A stretch of DNA of 64,000 nucleotides from a bacterium (GCA_030432695.1 JAUILN010000019.1:124001-188000); one strand, 5' to 3'; shown: positions 17,510-29,380, numbered from the stretch's first letter. Numbers and translations are program-made. The notes: a model not told the origin generated them from the letters alone.

Positions 17510-19788
17510 ACACTCGCTCGAACCTCGTGTTCCTCATGGGATGTCTGGTGCTGCCCGCCACGGCCCAGGACCCGATCGACCCGTCTGCGCAGGCCGGCGG
17601 CGATGCGGCCGAAGCGACCCACGGCCTCTGCGTGTCGGAGGGCCAATGGGTCGGACTCGGACCCGGCTACCGGGTCGACTTCGTCGAAGACGACTGCCGC
17701 TTCCTGCCGGCACTCGGCCGCCGAGCGCCGCGCTCCCGGCCCTTGTCACTCCGCACCGTCGCGATCGGCCGCTCCGAGGCGACTCCGCGGACCGGCTGGC
17801 TCGCACGCGAACCGCGGACCCGTACCGGCAACACCCTGTCCCGGCGACTCACCGAGGACATCATCGAGCGCGTCGAGATGCGCGCGGAAGGCGCCGAGTT
17901 GAGCTACGTGTTTTCGCGTCGCCCCCCGGGGCACGGTGATCTCGTCGTGGAGGTCCACGTCGACACCGATCTGCCGCTGCAAGGCCGCGGACCCGCCGGC
18001 GAGTTGCACTTCGTGGATCCGGCCGTTGGCGGCGTGGCCATCGGTTCGGTGGTCGGGTTCGACGCCGCCGGCCGGCGCACCGCGGGCTCCACGGAGTACG
18101 GTGAATCTCGGATCACCTGGCGACTGCCTGCGGAGTTCGTCGAGCGCGCCCGCTATCCGCTGGTCCTCGACCCCATAGTCACCCGCGAGCTCACCCAGTC
18201 GGGCGACGACGCTCGCGCCCCCGACGTCGCCCGCACCGACGCGCGTACCCTGCGGACCGAGACCGTGCTGGTCTGGTCCGAGGAGTTCAGCGCCACCCAC
18301 AGCGAGATCCGCGCCCGCAGCGGCACGCAACCGCTCGTGGTCCGTGGCTCCTCGAACCAGTTCGCGGTCGAGCCGAAGGTCGCCTACGTCCGCGGCGCCG
18401 GCACGATGCTGGTGGCGTGGCAGGAGGGCCCGACGCCGTTCGGGCCCTGGGACGTGCGCTGTGCGACGCTCTCCACCGTGACCGACTCGGCCAGCCCGCC
18501 GCAGCTGTTGGCCCGACGCGCCGCCGGATTCCCCGGGGTCGACGTCGGCGGTGAACGGACCACCAGTCGTGACACCGGGATCGTGGTGTGGGCCGAGACC
18601 GGGGTCGGCGTCCGCGCAGCGCAGGTCCGGCCGCAGACGATCACGTCGATCCCCGCGGTCGTGCGCACCACGACCGTGGCCGCCGACTCCACGTCGGTCC
18701 GCCGCACGATGCCTTCGATCAGTCGCTGTGGCGGCAACGGCGGTTTCTCGATGGTCGCATGGCGCGACGACCCGCTGCCGTCGGGAACCGGAGCGATCCG
18801 TGCAACGGTCGTGGACCGCAACGGCGCCCCGCTCGGCAGCGCGTTCCAGGTCGAGGTCGGCGGCTTCGATCCCGACGTCGACGGCAATGGCGCCGAGTTC
18901 GTGATCGGCTGGGAGCGCCCGACCAGCGCCACGCAGGGCCCGCGGGACGTGGCGTTCCGGATGCTGCGCTGGAATGGCAGCTCGCTCCAGGATCGCGGCC
19001 TGATCCGCGACGTCGGCGGACAATCAGGTCTGGACGAACGCGAGGCAGCGGTCGGCTACGAACCCGAGGGATTCGTGATCGCCTGGACCCGCGACGTCGC
19101 CGGCACCTTCCTCGACCGCGAGGTCGCGGCCACGGTGCTGCGCGCCGATCTCTGCGTGCGGTGCCGTCACGTCCAGCTCTTGGAAGACCATGGCCGCGAT
19201 GCGAGCCCCGTGGTGTTCCCGACCTGGTGCTCCGGCGTCTCGCGCAGCGGCTCGAGCTTCGATCTGATCGTGCACGCCGTCCAGGAGCTCTCGCCGCCGT
19301 TCCGGGGTTCGATCCGCGCAGGCACGTTCTCCTTCCGGGGCAGCAGCGGGCACACCCAGCTCTACGGCTCCCTGGACAGCCTCGGCAACGGCGGCGTGAT
19401 GCTTCCCGGCGGGGACACGATCTGGCCCGGCTCCGCCACGGGCCTCGTGATCGGTAGCAGCGGCGCGACCTTCGGGCTAGCCCGATCCCGCCCGAACCAG
19501 CCGGCGGTGCTGCGGCTCGGCTTCGGTGTCGCGCGGGTCGCGCCCTGCAACTTCCTCGGACCGGTGATCCTCCTTGGCGACGTCGAGAGCCCGCCGATCC
19601 TCACCAGCGGCTCGGGGAGTGCGTCGCTGAGCGTGCCGATCCCCTGCGATCCGCAGCTGCTCACGACGTCGGTCTTTGCCCAGTGGGTCACGCTGTCGCC
19701 GGGCAACCCGCTGGCCTGCATGACCCCGGGCCTGGGAGGCCTGGAGATCGCGACCTCGACGATGGTCGAGTATCGCATCGGCGGGTGA
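17506..19788 (+). CDS. Large secreted protein, paralogue 2 of a tandem pair, function unknown
   Basis: The ATG at 17506 overlaps the TGA of the previous gene (ATGA), giving a 760-aa protein with a signal peptide (LVFLMGCLVLPATAQ). It shares with its neighbour the motifs RFLPALGR, LPAEF and YPLVLDPIV at matching distances. It also has similar propeller-like segments (VLVWSEEFSATHSEIRAR, MLVAWQEGPTPFGPWDVRC, FSMVAWRDDP, FVIGWERP). The tandem arrangement and overlap point to gene duplication and co-expression. No catalytic motif was recognised. Confidence 0.72.
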   Translation: MNTRSNLVFLMGCLVLPATAQDPIDPSAQAGGDAAEATHGLCVSEGQWVGLGPGYRVDFVEDDCRFLPALGRRAPRSRPLSLRTVAIGRSEATPRTGWLAREPRTRTGNTLSRRLTEDIIERVEMRAEGAELSYVFSRRPPGHGDLVVEVHVDTDLPLQGRGPAGELHFVDPAVGGVAIGSVVGFDAAGRRTAGSTEYGESRITWRLPAEFVERARYPLVLDPIVTRELTQSGDDARAPDVARTDARTLRTETVLVWSEEFSATHSEIRARSGTQPLVVRGSSNQFAVEPKVAYVRGAGTMLVAWQEGPTPFGPWDVRCATLSTVTDSASPPQLLARRAAGFPGVDVGGERTTSRDTGIVVWAETGVGVRAAQVRPQTITSIPAVVRTTTVAADSTSVRRTMPSISRCGGNGGFSMVAWRDDPLPSGTGAIRATVVDRNGAPLGSAFQVEVGGFDPDVDGNGAEFVIGWERPTSATQGPRDVAFRMLRWNGSSLQDRGLIRDVGGQSGLDEREAAVGYEPEGFVIAWTRDVAGTFLDREVAATVLRADLCVRCRHVQLLEDHGRDASPVVFPTWCSGVSRSGSSFDLIVHAVQELSPPFRGSIRAGTFSFRGSSGHTQLYGSLDSLGNGGVMLPGGDTIWPGSATGLVIGSSGATFGLARSRPNQPAVLRLGFGVARVAPCNFLGPVILLGDVESPPILTSGSGSASLSVPIPCDPQLLTTSVFAQWVTLSPGNPLACMTPGLGGLEIATSTMVEYRIGG

Positions 19789-19947
19789 GCCGGGAGGGCC
19801 CGGAGCCACTGCTTCGCCGGTCGGCGCGTCCGGTTACACTGCCGGGCCGGCGTTTCCGGGAGCATCCGCGGCCCCGATCCGTCGGCCGGCCGCTGCCGAC
19901 CCGGTTACAAGCCCCGGGACCGCTGGCTACCCCCCGCACGACCCGCC

Positions 19948-21201
19948 ATGAGCCGACTCTCCCGCTGGACGTCCTGCCTCGCGGCGCTGTTCGCCGCCGC
20001 CCTTCAGGCTCCCTGCCAATCCTCTGCACCGACGGCCCAGGCGCCCCAGGAGCAGGAGGTCGACTGGCGCATGCCGTTCCGGTCGCCTCAGACCAACACG
20101 GCACCTCCGGAAGAGCTGTACCGACAGCTCCGCCCGATGTACGCGATCGCGAAGGCCGCGAAGCCGGACCAGCGCTCGCTCGACGAGAACGGCGCCGAGC
20201 AGATCGACGACCCGGCGTGGCAGGCAGCCCGCGACGAGATCGCCAGCGCCGAGTTCGAAATCGGCTACCTGTCGCTGGTGATCCGCGAGAGCCGCTCGGT
20301 GAACGACCGCGCGCTGGCCTTCTACGGTGGCTTCTACTGCCCGGACCCCCGTTGGGTGTTCAGCATCATCGAGCACATCCCCGGCGAACCGGACCGCGGG
20401 GTCCGCGCCGACGCGTTCGCCCGTGCGGTCGACTACCTGTCGGTGCAGTTCGGCCGCCGCAACGAGGGCGACCTCGCCGAATGGCAGGCCCTGAAGGTCG
20501 GACCGGCCGGGGAGAAGCCGCCGAAGCCCGGCGAGTTCTCGAACTCGCTCGATCCCACGCCGTTCGTGGCGATGCTGTTCCTGAAGGAGCAGGTCGACGT
20601 CCGGCAGGCGCTCTGGTTCTTGGCGCGCGCCGCGGAGTACCGTCCGGCCTTCGGCGCGGCGGCGCTCGACATGGCCCGCGAGCGATTGCCGAAGCTGATC
20701 GCTATGGACGACGAGGCGGTGCGCCGCGCGGTCGCCGACTTCCTCGCCGCCGTGGACCCCGACCCGGAACGGATCCCGCCCGAGGACCTCGCTGGGGAGG
20801 AACTCACCGACTGGCTGGAGCAGGTGCTCCACGCGCTGTTCCCGCCGATCCGCCGCATCTCCGACGGGCTGTTCGAGCTGTGGCCCGGCGAGGACCGCGA
20901 CCAGCTGATCGAGGTCGGCTCCGGCATCCTCCGCAACGGTTCGGCGGGTGAGCCCGCGTCGGGCCGCACCGCCACTGGCCAGCCCTGGAGCGGGATGCGC
21001 ATCGCGATGCTGCCGGAGCCCCTGGACCGCCTGGGCCTCGCCGTCGGCGATGCGATCACCGCGATCGACGGCATGCCGGTCGCCAGACCCGCCCAGGTGC
21101 TGCGCGCCCTCGAAATGGCCGCAAAGCGCCGCCGTGGCACCCTGGTGGAGTTCGTCACCGGCGCGGGCCAGCCGGGCGCCCTCGAGTACCGCTTCCGCTG
21201 A
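19948..21201 (+). CDS. Secreted protein with C-terminal PDZ-like domain
   Basis: The 417-aa protein carries an N-terminal signal peptide (LAALFAAALQAPCQSS). Its middle is mostly helical (about 50-300). The end resembles a PDZ domain (about 330-417): MLPEPLDRLGLAVGDAITAI, then DGMPVARPAQVLRALEMA and a final strand. Such C-terminal PDZ units bind peptide ends in periplasmic proteases and chaperones, but no protease catalytic motif is visible. A periplasmic scaffold or quality-control role is only an inference. Confidence 0.6.
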   Translation: MSRLSRWTSCLAALFAAALQAPCQSSAPTAQAPQEQEVDWRMPFRSPQTNTAPPEELYRQLRPMYAIAKAAKPDQRSLDENGAEQIDDPAWQAARDEIASAEFEIGYLSLVIRESRSVNDRALAFYGGFYCPDPRWVFSIIEHIPGEPDRGVRADAFARAVDYLSVQFGRRNEGDLAEWQALKVGPAGEKPPKPGEFSNSLDPTPFVAMLFLKEQVDVRQALWFLARAAEYRPAFGAAALDMARERLPKLIAMDDEAVRRAVADFLAAVDPDPERIPPEDLAGEELTDWLEQVLHALFPPIRRISDGLFELWPGEDRDQLIEVGSGILRNGSAGEPASGRTATGQPWSGMRIAMLPEPLDRLGLAVGDAITAIDGMPVARPAQVLRALEMAAKRRRGTLVEFVTGAGQPGALEYRFR

Positions 21202-21256
21202 ACAGCGCTACGGGTAGCATCCTCGCCCCGAAAACCGGAGCGATCCGCCGCCCGCC

Positions 21257-23158
<1,902 letters not shown>

Positions 23159-23198
23159 CCTCCCCGGGCGCGCGAGCGCCCGCCCCGAGAAGCCCCCC

Positions 23199-24938
23199 GT
23201 GACCGACATCCGCCAACTCGTCCAGGACCGCATCGCCCAGGCACTCGGCGCCGAAGGAGCAGCGCGCGACGCGATCCAGCTCTCGCCGCCGAAGAACCGC
23301 GAGCATGGTGACTACGCGCTCGGCTGCTTCCGGCTCGCCCAGGAACGCGGCGAGAAGCCGCCGGTGACCGCAGCCGCGGTGGCCGAGCTGCTGCAGCCCG
23401 ACGACCTCATCGAGGCGGTCGCGCCGGCCGGCCCGTTCGTCAACTTGCGGCTGCGTCGCGCGGCGCTGGCGCGCATCGCCGTGGAGGGCGTGCTGCAGGC
23501 CGAGGCACCGTTCGCGGTCGCAGGTCCCCAGGCCCACGGCGAAGCGATCGTCATCGACTTCTCCTCGCCCAACATCGCCAAGCCGTTCCACATGGGGCAC
23601 CTCCGCTCCACGGTGATCGGTGCTGCGCTGTGTCGGATCCACCGCCACCTCGGTCACGAGGTCCACGGGGTCAACCACCTCGGCGACTGGGGCATGCCGT
23701 TCGCCAAGATGATGACCGCATGGATGCGGTTCGGCGACGAGACGGAACTCGCGAAGTCGCCGATGCGCCACATGTTCGACCTGTATCGCCAGTACGGCGA
23801 TGCGGCGAAGGCGGACCCGCAGCTCGACGACGAGGCCGCCGCGCACTTCCGCGCGCTGGAGTCCGGCGCGGACAACGAGGAACGCAAGATGTGGCAGTTC
23901 CTCCGCGACGAGTCGCTGAAGGCCTTCCAGGGTCCCTACGACCGGCTCGGCGTGACCTTCGACCACTTCACCGGCGAGTCGTTCTACGAGGACAAGATGG
24001 AGGACGCGATGGCCCGGGTCCAGGCCAGCGGTGTCCTGGAGATCGACGAGGGCGCGGAGGTCGTCAAGCTGGAGGACGTCGGCATCAAGGTGCCGTGCCT
24101 GCTGCGCAAGTCCGACGGCGCAACGCTCTACCACACCCGCGATCTCGCAGCCGCGTTCTATCGCGACGCCGAGTTCTCGCCGGCGCGCATCCTCTACGTG
24201 GTCGGCGCCGAGCAGAAGCTGCACTTCGAGCAGCTCAAGGGCGTGCTGAAGCGGATGGGCGAGCCGCTCGCCGACAAGGTCGAGCACGTGCCGTTCGGCC
24301 TGATCCTCGCCAAGAACGAGGAGACAGGGAAGTGGGAGAAGTTCGCGTCGCGTGGCGGCAACGCGATCTTCCTCGACGAGGTGCTCGACGAGGCGGTGGC
24401 CAACGTGCGTCGGATCATCGAGGAGAAGAACCCCGAGCTCGAGGACAAGGACGCGATCGCCGAGCAGATCGGCGTCTCCGCGATCGTCTTCAACGACCTG
24501 AAGAACTCCCGGATCAAGGACGTGAAGTTCGACTGGGAGCAGATGCTGAACTTCGACGGCGAGACCGGGCCGTACGTGCAGTATGCGGTCGCGCGACTGG
24601 CCGGCATCCTGCGGCGTTGCGAGGTTCCGCTCGATGCCGGCGCGGAGCTGCTGGACGGCATCGACCACGAACTGCTCGCGGACGCCGACCAGGTGTTGCT
24701 GACGATGCTCGACTTCGGCAACACGGTGCAGCGCGCTGCCGAACAGTCGGAGCCGAGCCTGATCACCAACTACGGCATCCGATTGGCCGGCGAGATCCAC
24801 AGCTACCTGCGCGACCACCGGGTGCTGGATGCCGAGCCGGCGGTCAAGCAGGCGCGCATCGCGCTGATCGCCGCGGCTCGCCAGCTGCTACGGACGACGC
24901 TGGGCCTGATCGGTGTGGCCGCGCCGGATCGGATGTAG
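23199..24938 (+). CDS. argS: Arginyl-tRNA synthetase
   Basis: The 579-aa class I aminoacyl-tRNA synthetase charges tRNA-Arg. It has the N-terminal Add-1 domain, the HIGH-equivalent in PFHMGHLRSTVIG (about residue 131), the NHLGDWG motif and the C-terminal DALR anticodon-binding domain ending in VAAPDRM. The KMSKS loop is replaced by EKFASRGGN, as in many ArgRS enzymes, which lack a canonical KMSKS. Length and layout are normal. The GTG start lies 40 bases after the ABC-F stop, so the two translation genes are probably co-transcribed. Confidence 0.96.
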   Translation: MTDIRQLVQDRIAQALGAEGAARDAIQLSPPKNREHGDYALGCFRLAQERGEKPPVTAAAVAELLQPDDLIEAVAPAGPFVNLRLRRAALARIAVEGVLQAEAPFAVAGPQAHGEAIVIDFSSPNIAKPFHMGHLRSTVIGAALCRIHRHLGHEVHGVNHLGDWGMPFAKMMTAWMRFGDETELAKSPMRHMFDLYRQYGDAAKADPQLDDEAAAHFRALESGADNEERKMWQFLRDESLKAFQGPYDRLGVTFDHFTGESFYEDKMEDAMARVQASGVLEIDEGAEVVKLEDVGIKVPCLLRKSDGATLYHTRDLAAAFYRDAEFSPARILYVVGAEQKLHFEQLKGVLKRMGEPLADKVEHVPFGLILAKNEETGKWEKFASRGGNAIFLDEVLDEAVANVRRIIEEKNPELEDKDAIAEQIGVSAIVFNDLKNSRIKDVKFDWEQMLNFDGETGPYVQYAVARLAGILRRCEVPLDAGAELLDGIDHELLADADQVLLTMLDFGNTVQRAAEQSEPSLITNYGIRLAGEIHSYLRDHRVLDAEPAVKQARIALIAAARQLLRTTLGLIGVAAPDRM

Positions 24939-24942
24939 CGCG

Positions 24943-24983
24943 AAAGAGTGAACGGTCAGGCCGGGCCGAACTGTTCACCCTTT
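24943..24983. terminator. Bidirectional terminator between argS and gdhA
   Basis: AAAG.GTGAAC.GTC at 24943-24957 pairs with GAACTGTTCACCCTTT at 24968-24983 around a short GC loop. It lies in the 67-base gap between the converging ends of argS (24938) and gdhA (25006). The A-rich 5' side and T-containing 3' side allow it to work for both strands. Confidence 0.7.
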
Positions 24984-25005
24984 GGGTTCCTACACGGTGT
25001 CCCTC

Positions 25006-26370
25006 CTACACGATGCCGTAGTGGATCATCGAGTCGGCGACCTTGGTGAACCCGGCGCGGTTGGCGCCGTGCACGTAGTCGAGGATTTCGCCATCCTGCC
25101 CGTGGCTCACGCAGCGGTCATGGATGTCGTGCATGATCTTCTGCAGTCGCGAGTCGACCTCCTCGCGGTTCCAGCTCAGCCGTAGCGCATTCTGCGACTG
25201 CTCGAGGCCCGAGACTGCCACGCCACCGGCATTGGCCGCCTTGCCGGGACCGAACAACACGCCGGCCTCGCGGAACAGTGCGGCGGCCTCCGACGTGCTC
25301 GGCATGTTCGCACCTTCGGCCACCGCCTGGACGCCGTTGTCGATCAGCGCCCGCGCACCGTCGCCGTCGAGTTCGTTCTGGGTCGCACAGGGCAGGGCCA
25401 CCTGGCACTTCACGCCCCAGGGCCGTCGTGCCTCGTGGTAGCTGGCGCCACCGAACCGATCGACGTACTCGGCGATCCGCCCGCGCCGCACCTCCTTGAG
25501 CTCCTTCACCCATTCGAGCTTCTCGGCGTCGATGCCGTCCGGGTCATGGATGAAACCGCCACTATCGGACAGCGCCACCACGCGGCCACCGAGCGAGATC
25601 ACCTTCTCGGCCGCGTAGAGCGCGACGTTGCCCGAGCCAGAGATCACCACGTCCTTGCCCTGGATCGATTCACCGACCCGATCGAGCATGTGGCGGCAGA
25701 AGTAGACCGTGCCGTAGCCGGTCGCCTCCTTGCGCACGAGGCTGCCACCGAAGGTCAACCCCTTGCCGGTCAACGTGCCGACGAAGCGATTCTGGAGCCG
25801 CTTGTACTGACCGAACAGGAAGCCGATCTCCCGCGCGCCGACGCCGATGTCGCCGGCCGGCACGTCGGTGTCCTCGCCGATGTGCCGACCGAGCTCGGTC
25901 ATCAGCGCATGACAGAAGCGCATCACCTCACGATCGCTCCGCCCCTTCGGGTCGAAGTTCGAACCGCCCTTCGCGCCCCCCATCGGCAGGCCGGTCAGGC
26001 TGTTCTTGAACACCTGCTCGAAGCCCAGGAACTTCAGCACGCTCAGGGACACGGTCGGATGGAAACGCAGACCACCCTTGTACGGACCGATCGAGTTGTT
26101 GAACTGCACCCGCCAGGCGCGATTGACCTGCACCGACCCGTCGTCGGCCTCCCACGCGACCCGGAAAGTGATGATCCGATCCGGTTCGGTGAGGCGTTCG
26201 AGGATGTTGGACTCCCGGTAGCGGGCATCGCCGAGCACCAGAGGCATCACCGAAGTGATGACCTCCTCGACCGCCTGATGAAACTCGCTCTCGCCGGGGT
26301 TCCGGTCGCGGATCCCCGCCATGAACGTCTCGATCTCGCGCGCAACGGCGCCACCTGCTTCGTTCGTCAT
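25006..26370 (-). CDS. gdhA: NADP-type glutamate dehydrogenase
   Basis: The 454-aa enzyme catalyses the reductive amination of 2-oxoglutarate to glutamate. It matches the hexameric family in length and in motifs: the substrate loop LKFLGFEQVFKNSLTGLP, the glycine-rich loop PMGGAKGGSNFDPKG with the catalytic lysine, the conserved DVPAGDIGVGAREIGFLFG and the Rossmann signature GSGNVALYAAEK. It ends with the usual LSWNREEVDSRL and ADSMIHYGIV. It sits 30 bases downstream of the aldehyde dehydrogenase gene on the same strand, suggesting one transcript. Confidence 0.96.
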   Translation of the reverse strand: MTNEAGGAVAREIETFMAGIRDRNPGESEFHQAVEEVITSVMPLVLGDARYRESNILERLTEPDRIITFRVAWEADDGSVQVNRAWRVQFNNSIGPYKGGLRFHPTVSLSVLKFLGFEQVFKNSLTGLPMGGAKGGSNFDPKGRSDREVMRFCHALMTELGRHIGEDTDVPAGDIGVGAREIGFLFGQYKRLQNRFVGTLTGKGLTFGGSLVRKEATGYGTVYFCRHMLDRVGESIQGKDVVISGSGNVALYAAEKVISLGGRVVALSDSGGFIHDPDGIDAEKLEWVKELKEVRRGRIAEYVDRFGGASYHEARRPWGVKCQVALPCATQNELDGDGARALIDNGVQAVAEGANMPSTSEAAALFREAGVLFGPGKAANAGGVAVSGLEQSQNALRLSWNREEVDSRLQKIMHDIHDRCVSHGQDGEILDYVHGANRAGFTKVADSMIHYGIV

Positions 26371-26400
26371 GCGATCGCTCTGGATGGGTTGGTATCCGGG

Positions 26401-27831
26401 TCAACGGCAACGCGTCGCCAAGAGTCGAATCTCGGTCATTTCCTCGATCGCGAAGCGGAGCCCCTCGCGGCCGATCCCGCTATCCTTCACTCCACCGTAC
26501 GGCATGTGGTCGACCCGCCACGACGGCACGTCGTTGATCACCACGCCGCCGACCTCCAATTCGTCCCAGGCCCGCAGGACCCGCGAGTAGTCGTTGGTGA
26601 AGACGCCGGCCTGCAGCCCGAACCGACTGGAGTTCACCACCTGGAGCGCGGCCTCGAAGTCGTCGTAGGGCTGCAACAGGCACACCGGCCCGAACGCCTC
26701 CTCACACGACACCGACTGCGCCGGATCGACCCCCTCGAGGACGGTCCCCTCGAGCATCGCGCCATCGCGGCCGCCGCCGCACAGGAGCGTGGCGCCTGAG
26801 TCCACCGCATCCCGGATCCAGCCGTGCAACCGTTCTGCCTCGGACTCCGAGATCATCGGGCCGAGGAAGCAGTCCTCGTCGCGCGGGTCGCCCGCCTTCA
26901 ACCCCTCGACCGCCCCCACCAGCCGGTCCCGGAACTCTCCGTACAGGTCTTCATGGACGAGCACGCGCTGCACGCTGATGCAGCTCTGACCCGACTGGTA
27001 GTATGCCCCGAACACCACCCGCTCGACCGCGTCCTCCAGGTCGGAACCCTCGTCGACGATGCAGGCCGCATTGCCGCCCAGCTCCAGCGTGACCTTCTTG
27101 CGCCCGGCCTTGGCCTTGAGCTGCCAACCGACCTCCGGCGAGCCGGTGAAGCTCAGGAACTTCAGCCGCTCGTCGGTGGTGAACAGATCGGCGCCGTCCC
27201 GCCGGCACGGCAGGATCGAGAACGCGCCCTCGGGCAGACCCGCCTCCTCGAGCACCGCGCCGATCCGTAGCGCCCCGACCGGAGTGAGACTTGCAGGCTT
27301 CAGAACGAAGGGGCAGCCCGCAGCAATGGCCGGTGCAATCTTGTGGGCGGCGAGATTGAGGGGGAAGTTGAACGGCGAGATGAACGAGCACGGGCCGATC
27401 GGCACGCGCTTCCACATCCCGCGGTAGCGCTCGCTCTTCGGCGTCTGGTCGAGGTCGACGACCTCGCCGCCGATCCGCCCGGTCTCCATCGCCGCGAACC
27501 GGAAGGTATCGATCAGACGCTGCACCTCACCGCGCGCGTCCTTGATCGGCTTGCCGGCCTCCACGCAGAGCACGTCGGCGAGATCGTCGCACTGCTCCTC
27601 GAACCGGCGCACGCAGTGCTCGAGCACCTCGCGCCGCCGCCAGGTCGGCAGCTCGCGCATCGGCCGCGTGGCCGCCACCGCGGCAGCGATCGCGCGGTCG
27701 ATGGTCGCCGGATCGGCGAGCGGCACCCGGAAGGCGACCTCGCTCCGGTACTTGTCCAGCACTTCGAGGTCGCGATTCGGCGTCTCGCGCCGACCGCCGA
27801 CGAACAGGGGCAGGTCTCGATCAGTCATCAC
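26401..27831 (-). CDS. NAD(P)-dependent aldehyde dehydrogenase
   Basis: The 476-aa protein belongs to the ALDH superfamily. It has the fold landmarks SFISPFNFPLNLAAHKIAPA and KPASLTPVGA for cofactor binding, the general-base glutamate in LELGGNAACIVDEG and the catalytic cysteine in YYQSGQSCISVQR. The C-terminal motif is EEAFGPVCLLQPYDDFE. The oxidised aldehyde cannot be fixed from sequence; the overall pattern is nearer the lactaldehyde/phosphonoacetaldehyde/GapN-like branch than the betaine one. Co-location with gdhA suggests amino-acid or nitrogen metabolism. The first two codons are both ATG. Confidence 0.9.
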   Translation of the reverse strand: MMTDRDLPLFVGGRRETPNRDLEVLDKYRSEVAFRVPLADPATIDRAIAAAVAATRPMRELPTWRRREVLEHCVRRFEEQCDDLADVLCVEAGKPIKDARGEVQRLIDTFRFAAMETGRIGGEVVDLDQTPKSERYRGMWKRVPIGPCSFISPFNFPLNLAAHKIAPAIAAGCPFVLKPASLTPVGALRIGAVLEEAGLPEGAFSILPCRRDGADLFTTDERLKFLSFTGSPEVGWQLKAKAGRKKVTLELGGNAACIVDEGSDLEDAVERVVFGAYYQSGQSCISVQRVLVHEDLYGEFRDRLVGAVEGLKAGDPRDEDCFLGPMISESEAERLHGWIRDAVDSGATLLCGGGRDGAMLEGTVLEGVDPAQSVSCEEAFGPVCLLQPYDDFEAALQVVNSSRFGLQAGVFTNDYSRVLRAWDELEVGGVVINDVPSWRVDHMPYGGVKDSGIGREGLRFAIEEMTEIRLLATRCR

Positions 27832-27887
27832 GATGCGGCAGTCTCGCCGCGCGACTCACCCTCGGGCATGCCAGGGCGGAATGCAAA

Positions 27888-27909
27888 CCGGTCGGGGGAG
27901 TACGACCGG
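27888..27909. repeat. Small inverted repeat in a divergent promoter region
   Basis: CCGGTCG (27888-27894) and CGACCGG (27903-27909) form a perfect 7-bp inverted repeat with an 8-base centre. It lies in the 288-base gap between the divergent aldehyde dehydrogenase and methyltransferase genes. An operator is possible; the rest of the gap shows no other structure. Confidence 0.3.
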
Positions 27910-28119
27910 CCAGGCTCCCCGCGACTCCAGCCGGCTCGGAGTGGGAGTGGGAACTCGAGCGGAATCCGACCTGGACCAGCGAAACCCAGCGGGCACGCTA
28001 ACGACCGGCAGCCGTACGATCGGCACGACCCGCCGGAGCAGCCGTCGAGCTGGCATCGACCTCAGCGACGGTGGGCTTCCCGCCTCACCCCGGCCCTGTA
28101 ATTCTCAGCGCGCCAGCCC

Positions 28120-28845
28120 ATGCAGGACCCGCTCGAAGATCCCCCCGGCGTCGTCACGGACATCGCTCCGAACGACTTCATGCACCAGGCCACGACCCCC
28201 GACGCGTACTTCCGCGGCGGGTCGTCGGCGCTGCGGGCCATCCGCCTCGCCTTGCTGGCAGCGCGGGCGCCGGCACCCCGCCGGATCCTCGACCTGCCGA
28301 GCGGCTACGGCCGGGTGACCCGCTTCCTCCGCGCGCAGTGGCCCGACGCGGAGATCGTCGCCTGCGACCTGATCGAGGAGGGTGCCCGCTTCTGCGCCGA
28401 GCGGTTCGGCGCCATCCCGATCACCTCGACCGTCGATCCCGACCACCTCGACATCCCGGGGTCCTTCGACGTGATCTGGGTCGGGTCGCTGGTGACCCAC
28501 CTGCCCGCGAGCGGCTGGGACGGCTGGCTGCGCTGCTTCGAGCGGGTGTCCCACCCGGGCACACTGCTGCTGTTCAGCGTTGCCGGACGCTTCATCGAAC
28601 ACATGATGGAAAGTGGCTCCCTGTACTCGCTACGACCCGAAGACGCCGCCAAGGTCGTCGAGCAGGCTCGCGCGACGGGGTTCGGATACGCAGACTATGC
28701 CGACCAGCCCGGCTACGGCATCTCGCTCAGCCGCGCCGACTGGGTGGTCCGGGAGCTGTTGGCCCGGAACCTGTGGCGCCTGGACTCCTATGCGGAACGG
28801 GCGCTGAACGACCATCAGGACATCGTCACCGCGACTCGCCTCTGA
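28120..28845 (+). CDS. Class I SAM-dependent methyltransferase
   Basis: The 241-aa protein has the Rossmann-like methyltransferase core: motif I ILDLPSGYGRVTRFLR (about residue 57), the acidic strand end IVACDLIEEGARF and motif IV FDVIWVGSLVTHLP. No extra domain tells the substrate. The aspartate-glycine of the usual DxGxG motif I is here D-L-P-S-G, a common variant. It is followed after 19 bases by apt on the same strand. Confidence 0.82.
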   Translation: MQDPLEDPPGVVTDIAPNDFMHQATTPDAYFRGGSSALRAIRLALLAARAPAPRRILDLPSGYGRVTRFLRAQWPDAEIVACDLIEEGARFCAERFGAIPITSTVDPDHLDIPGSFDVIWVGSLVTHLPASGWDGWLRCFERVSHPGTLLLFSVAGRFIEHMMESGSLYSLRPEDAAKVVEQARATGFGYADYADQPGYGISLSRADWVVRELLARNLWRLDSYAERALNDHQDIVTATRL

Positions 28846-28864
28846 TCGCTGGCGGACCCCATCC

Positions 28865-29380
28865 ATGGACCTGCACTCCTACATCCGCGACGTCCCCGAC
28901 TTCCCCAAGCCCGGCATCGTCTTCAAGGACATCACGCCGATGCTCTCCGACCCGCACGCGCTCCGCGCCTCGATCGACCAGCTGTGCGAACGGATCTCGC
29001 GCGCCAAGGTCGACCGGATCGTCGGCATCGAATCGCGAGGCTTCATCTTCGGCGTCCCGGTCGCGGTCCAACTCGGCATCGGCTTCACCCCGATGCGCAA
29101 GCCGAAGAAGCTGCCCTGGAAGACCCGCTCGGTGGAGTACGACCTCGAGTACGGCAAGGACACGCTGGAGATCCACGAGGATGGTGTGCGCGCAGACGAG
29201 AACGTGGCGATCGTCGACGACCTGCTCGCCACCGGCGGCACCATGAAGGCCGCGACCGTGCTGGTGCAGGGTCTCGGCGCGCACGTCGCCGGCTGCTTCT
29301 TCGTGGTCGAACTCGGCTTCCTCGCCGGCCGCGAGAGGCTCGCCGGGCATCACTGCGACGCGCTCATCAAGTTCGCCTGA
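28865..29380 (+). CDS. apt: Adenine phosphoribosyltransferase
   Basis: The 171-aa purine salvage enzyme makes AMP from adenine and PRPP. It has the family start IRDVPDFPKPGIVFKDITPM, the conserved GIESRGFIFG, the flexible-loop residues RKPKKLPWKT and the PRPP-binding motif VAIVDDLLATGGTM. Length is normal. It lies 19 bases after the methyltransferase gene, and a strong intrinsic terminator follows at 29550. Confidence 0.96.
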   Translation: MDLHSYIRDVPDFPKPGIVFKDITPMLSDPHALRASIDQLCERISRAKVDRIVGIESRGFIFGVPVAVQLGIGFTPMRKPKKLPWKTRSVEYDLEYGKDTLEIHEDGVRADENVAIVDDLLATGGTMKAATVLVQGLGAHVAGCFFVVELGFLAGRERLAGHHCDALIKFA

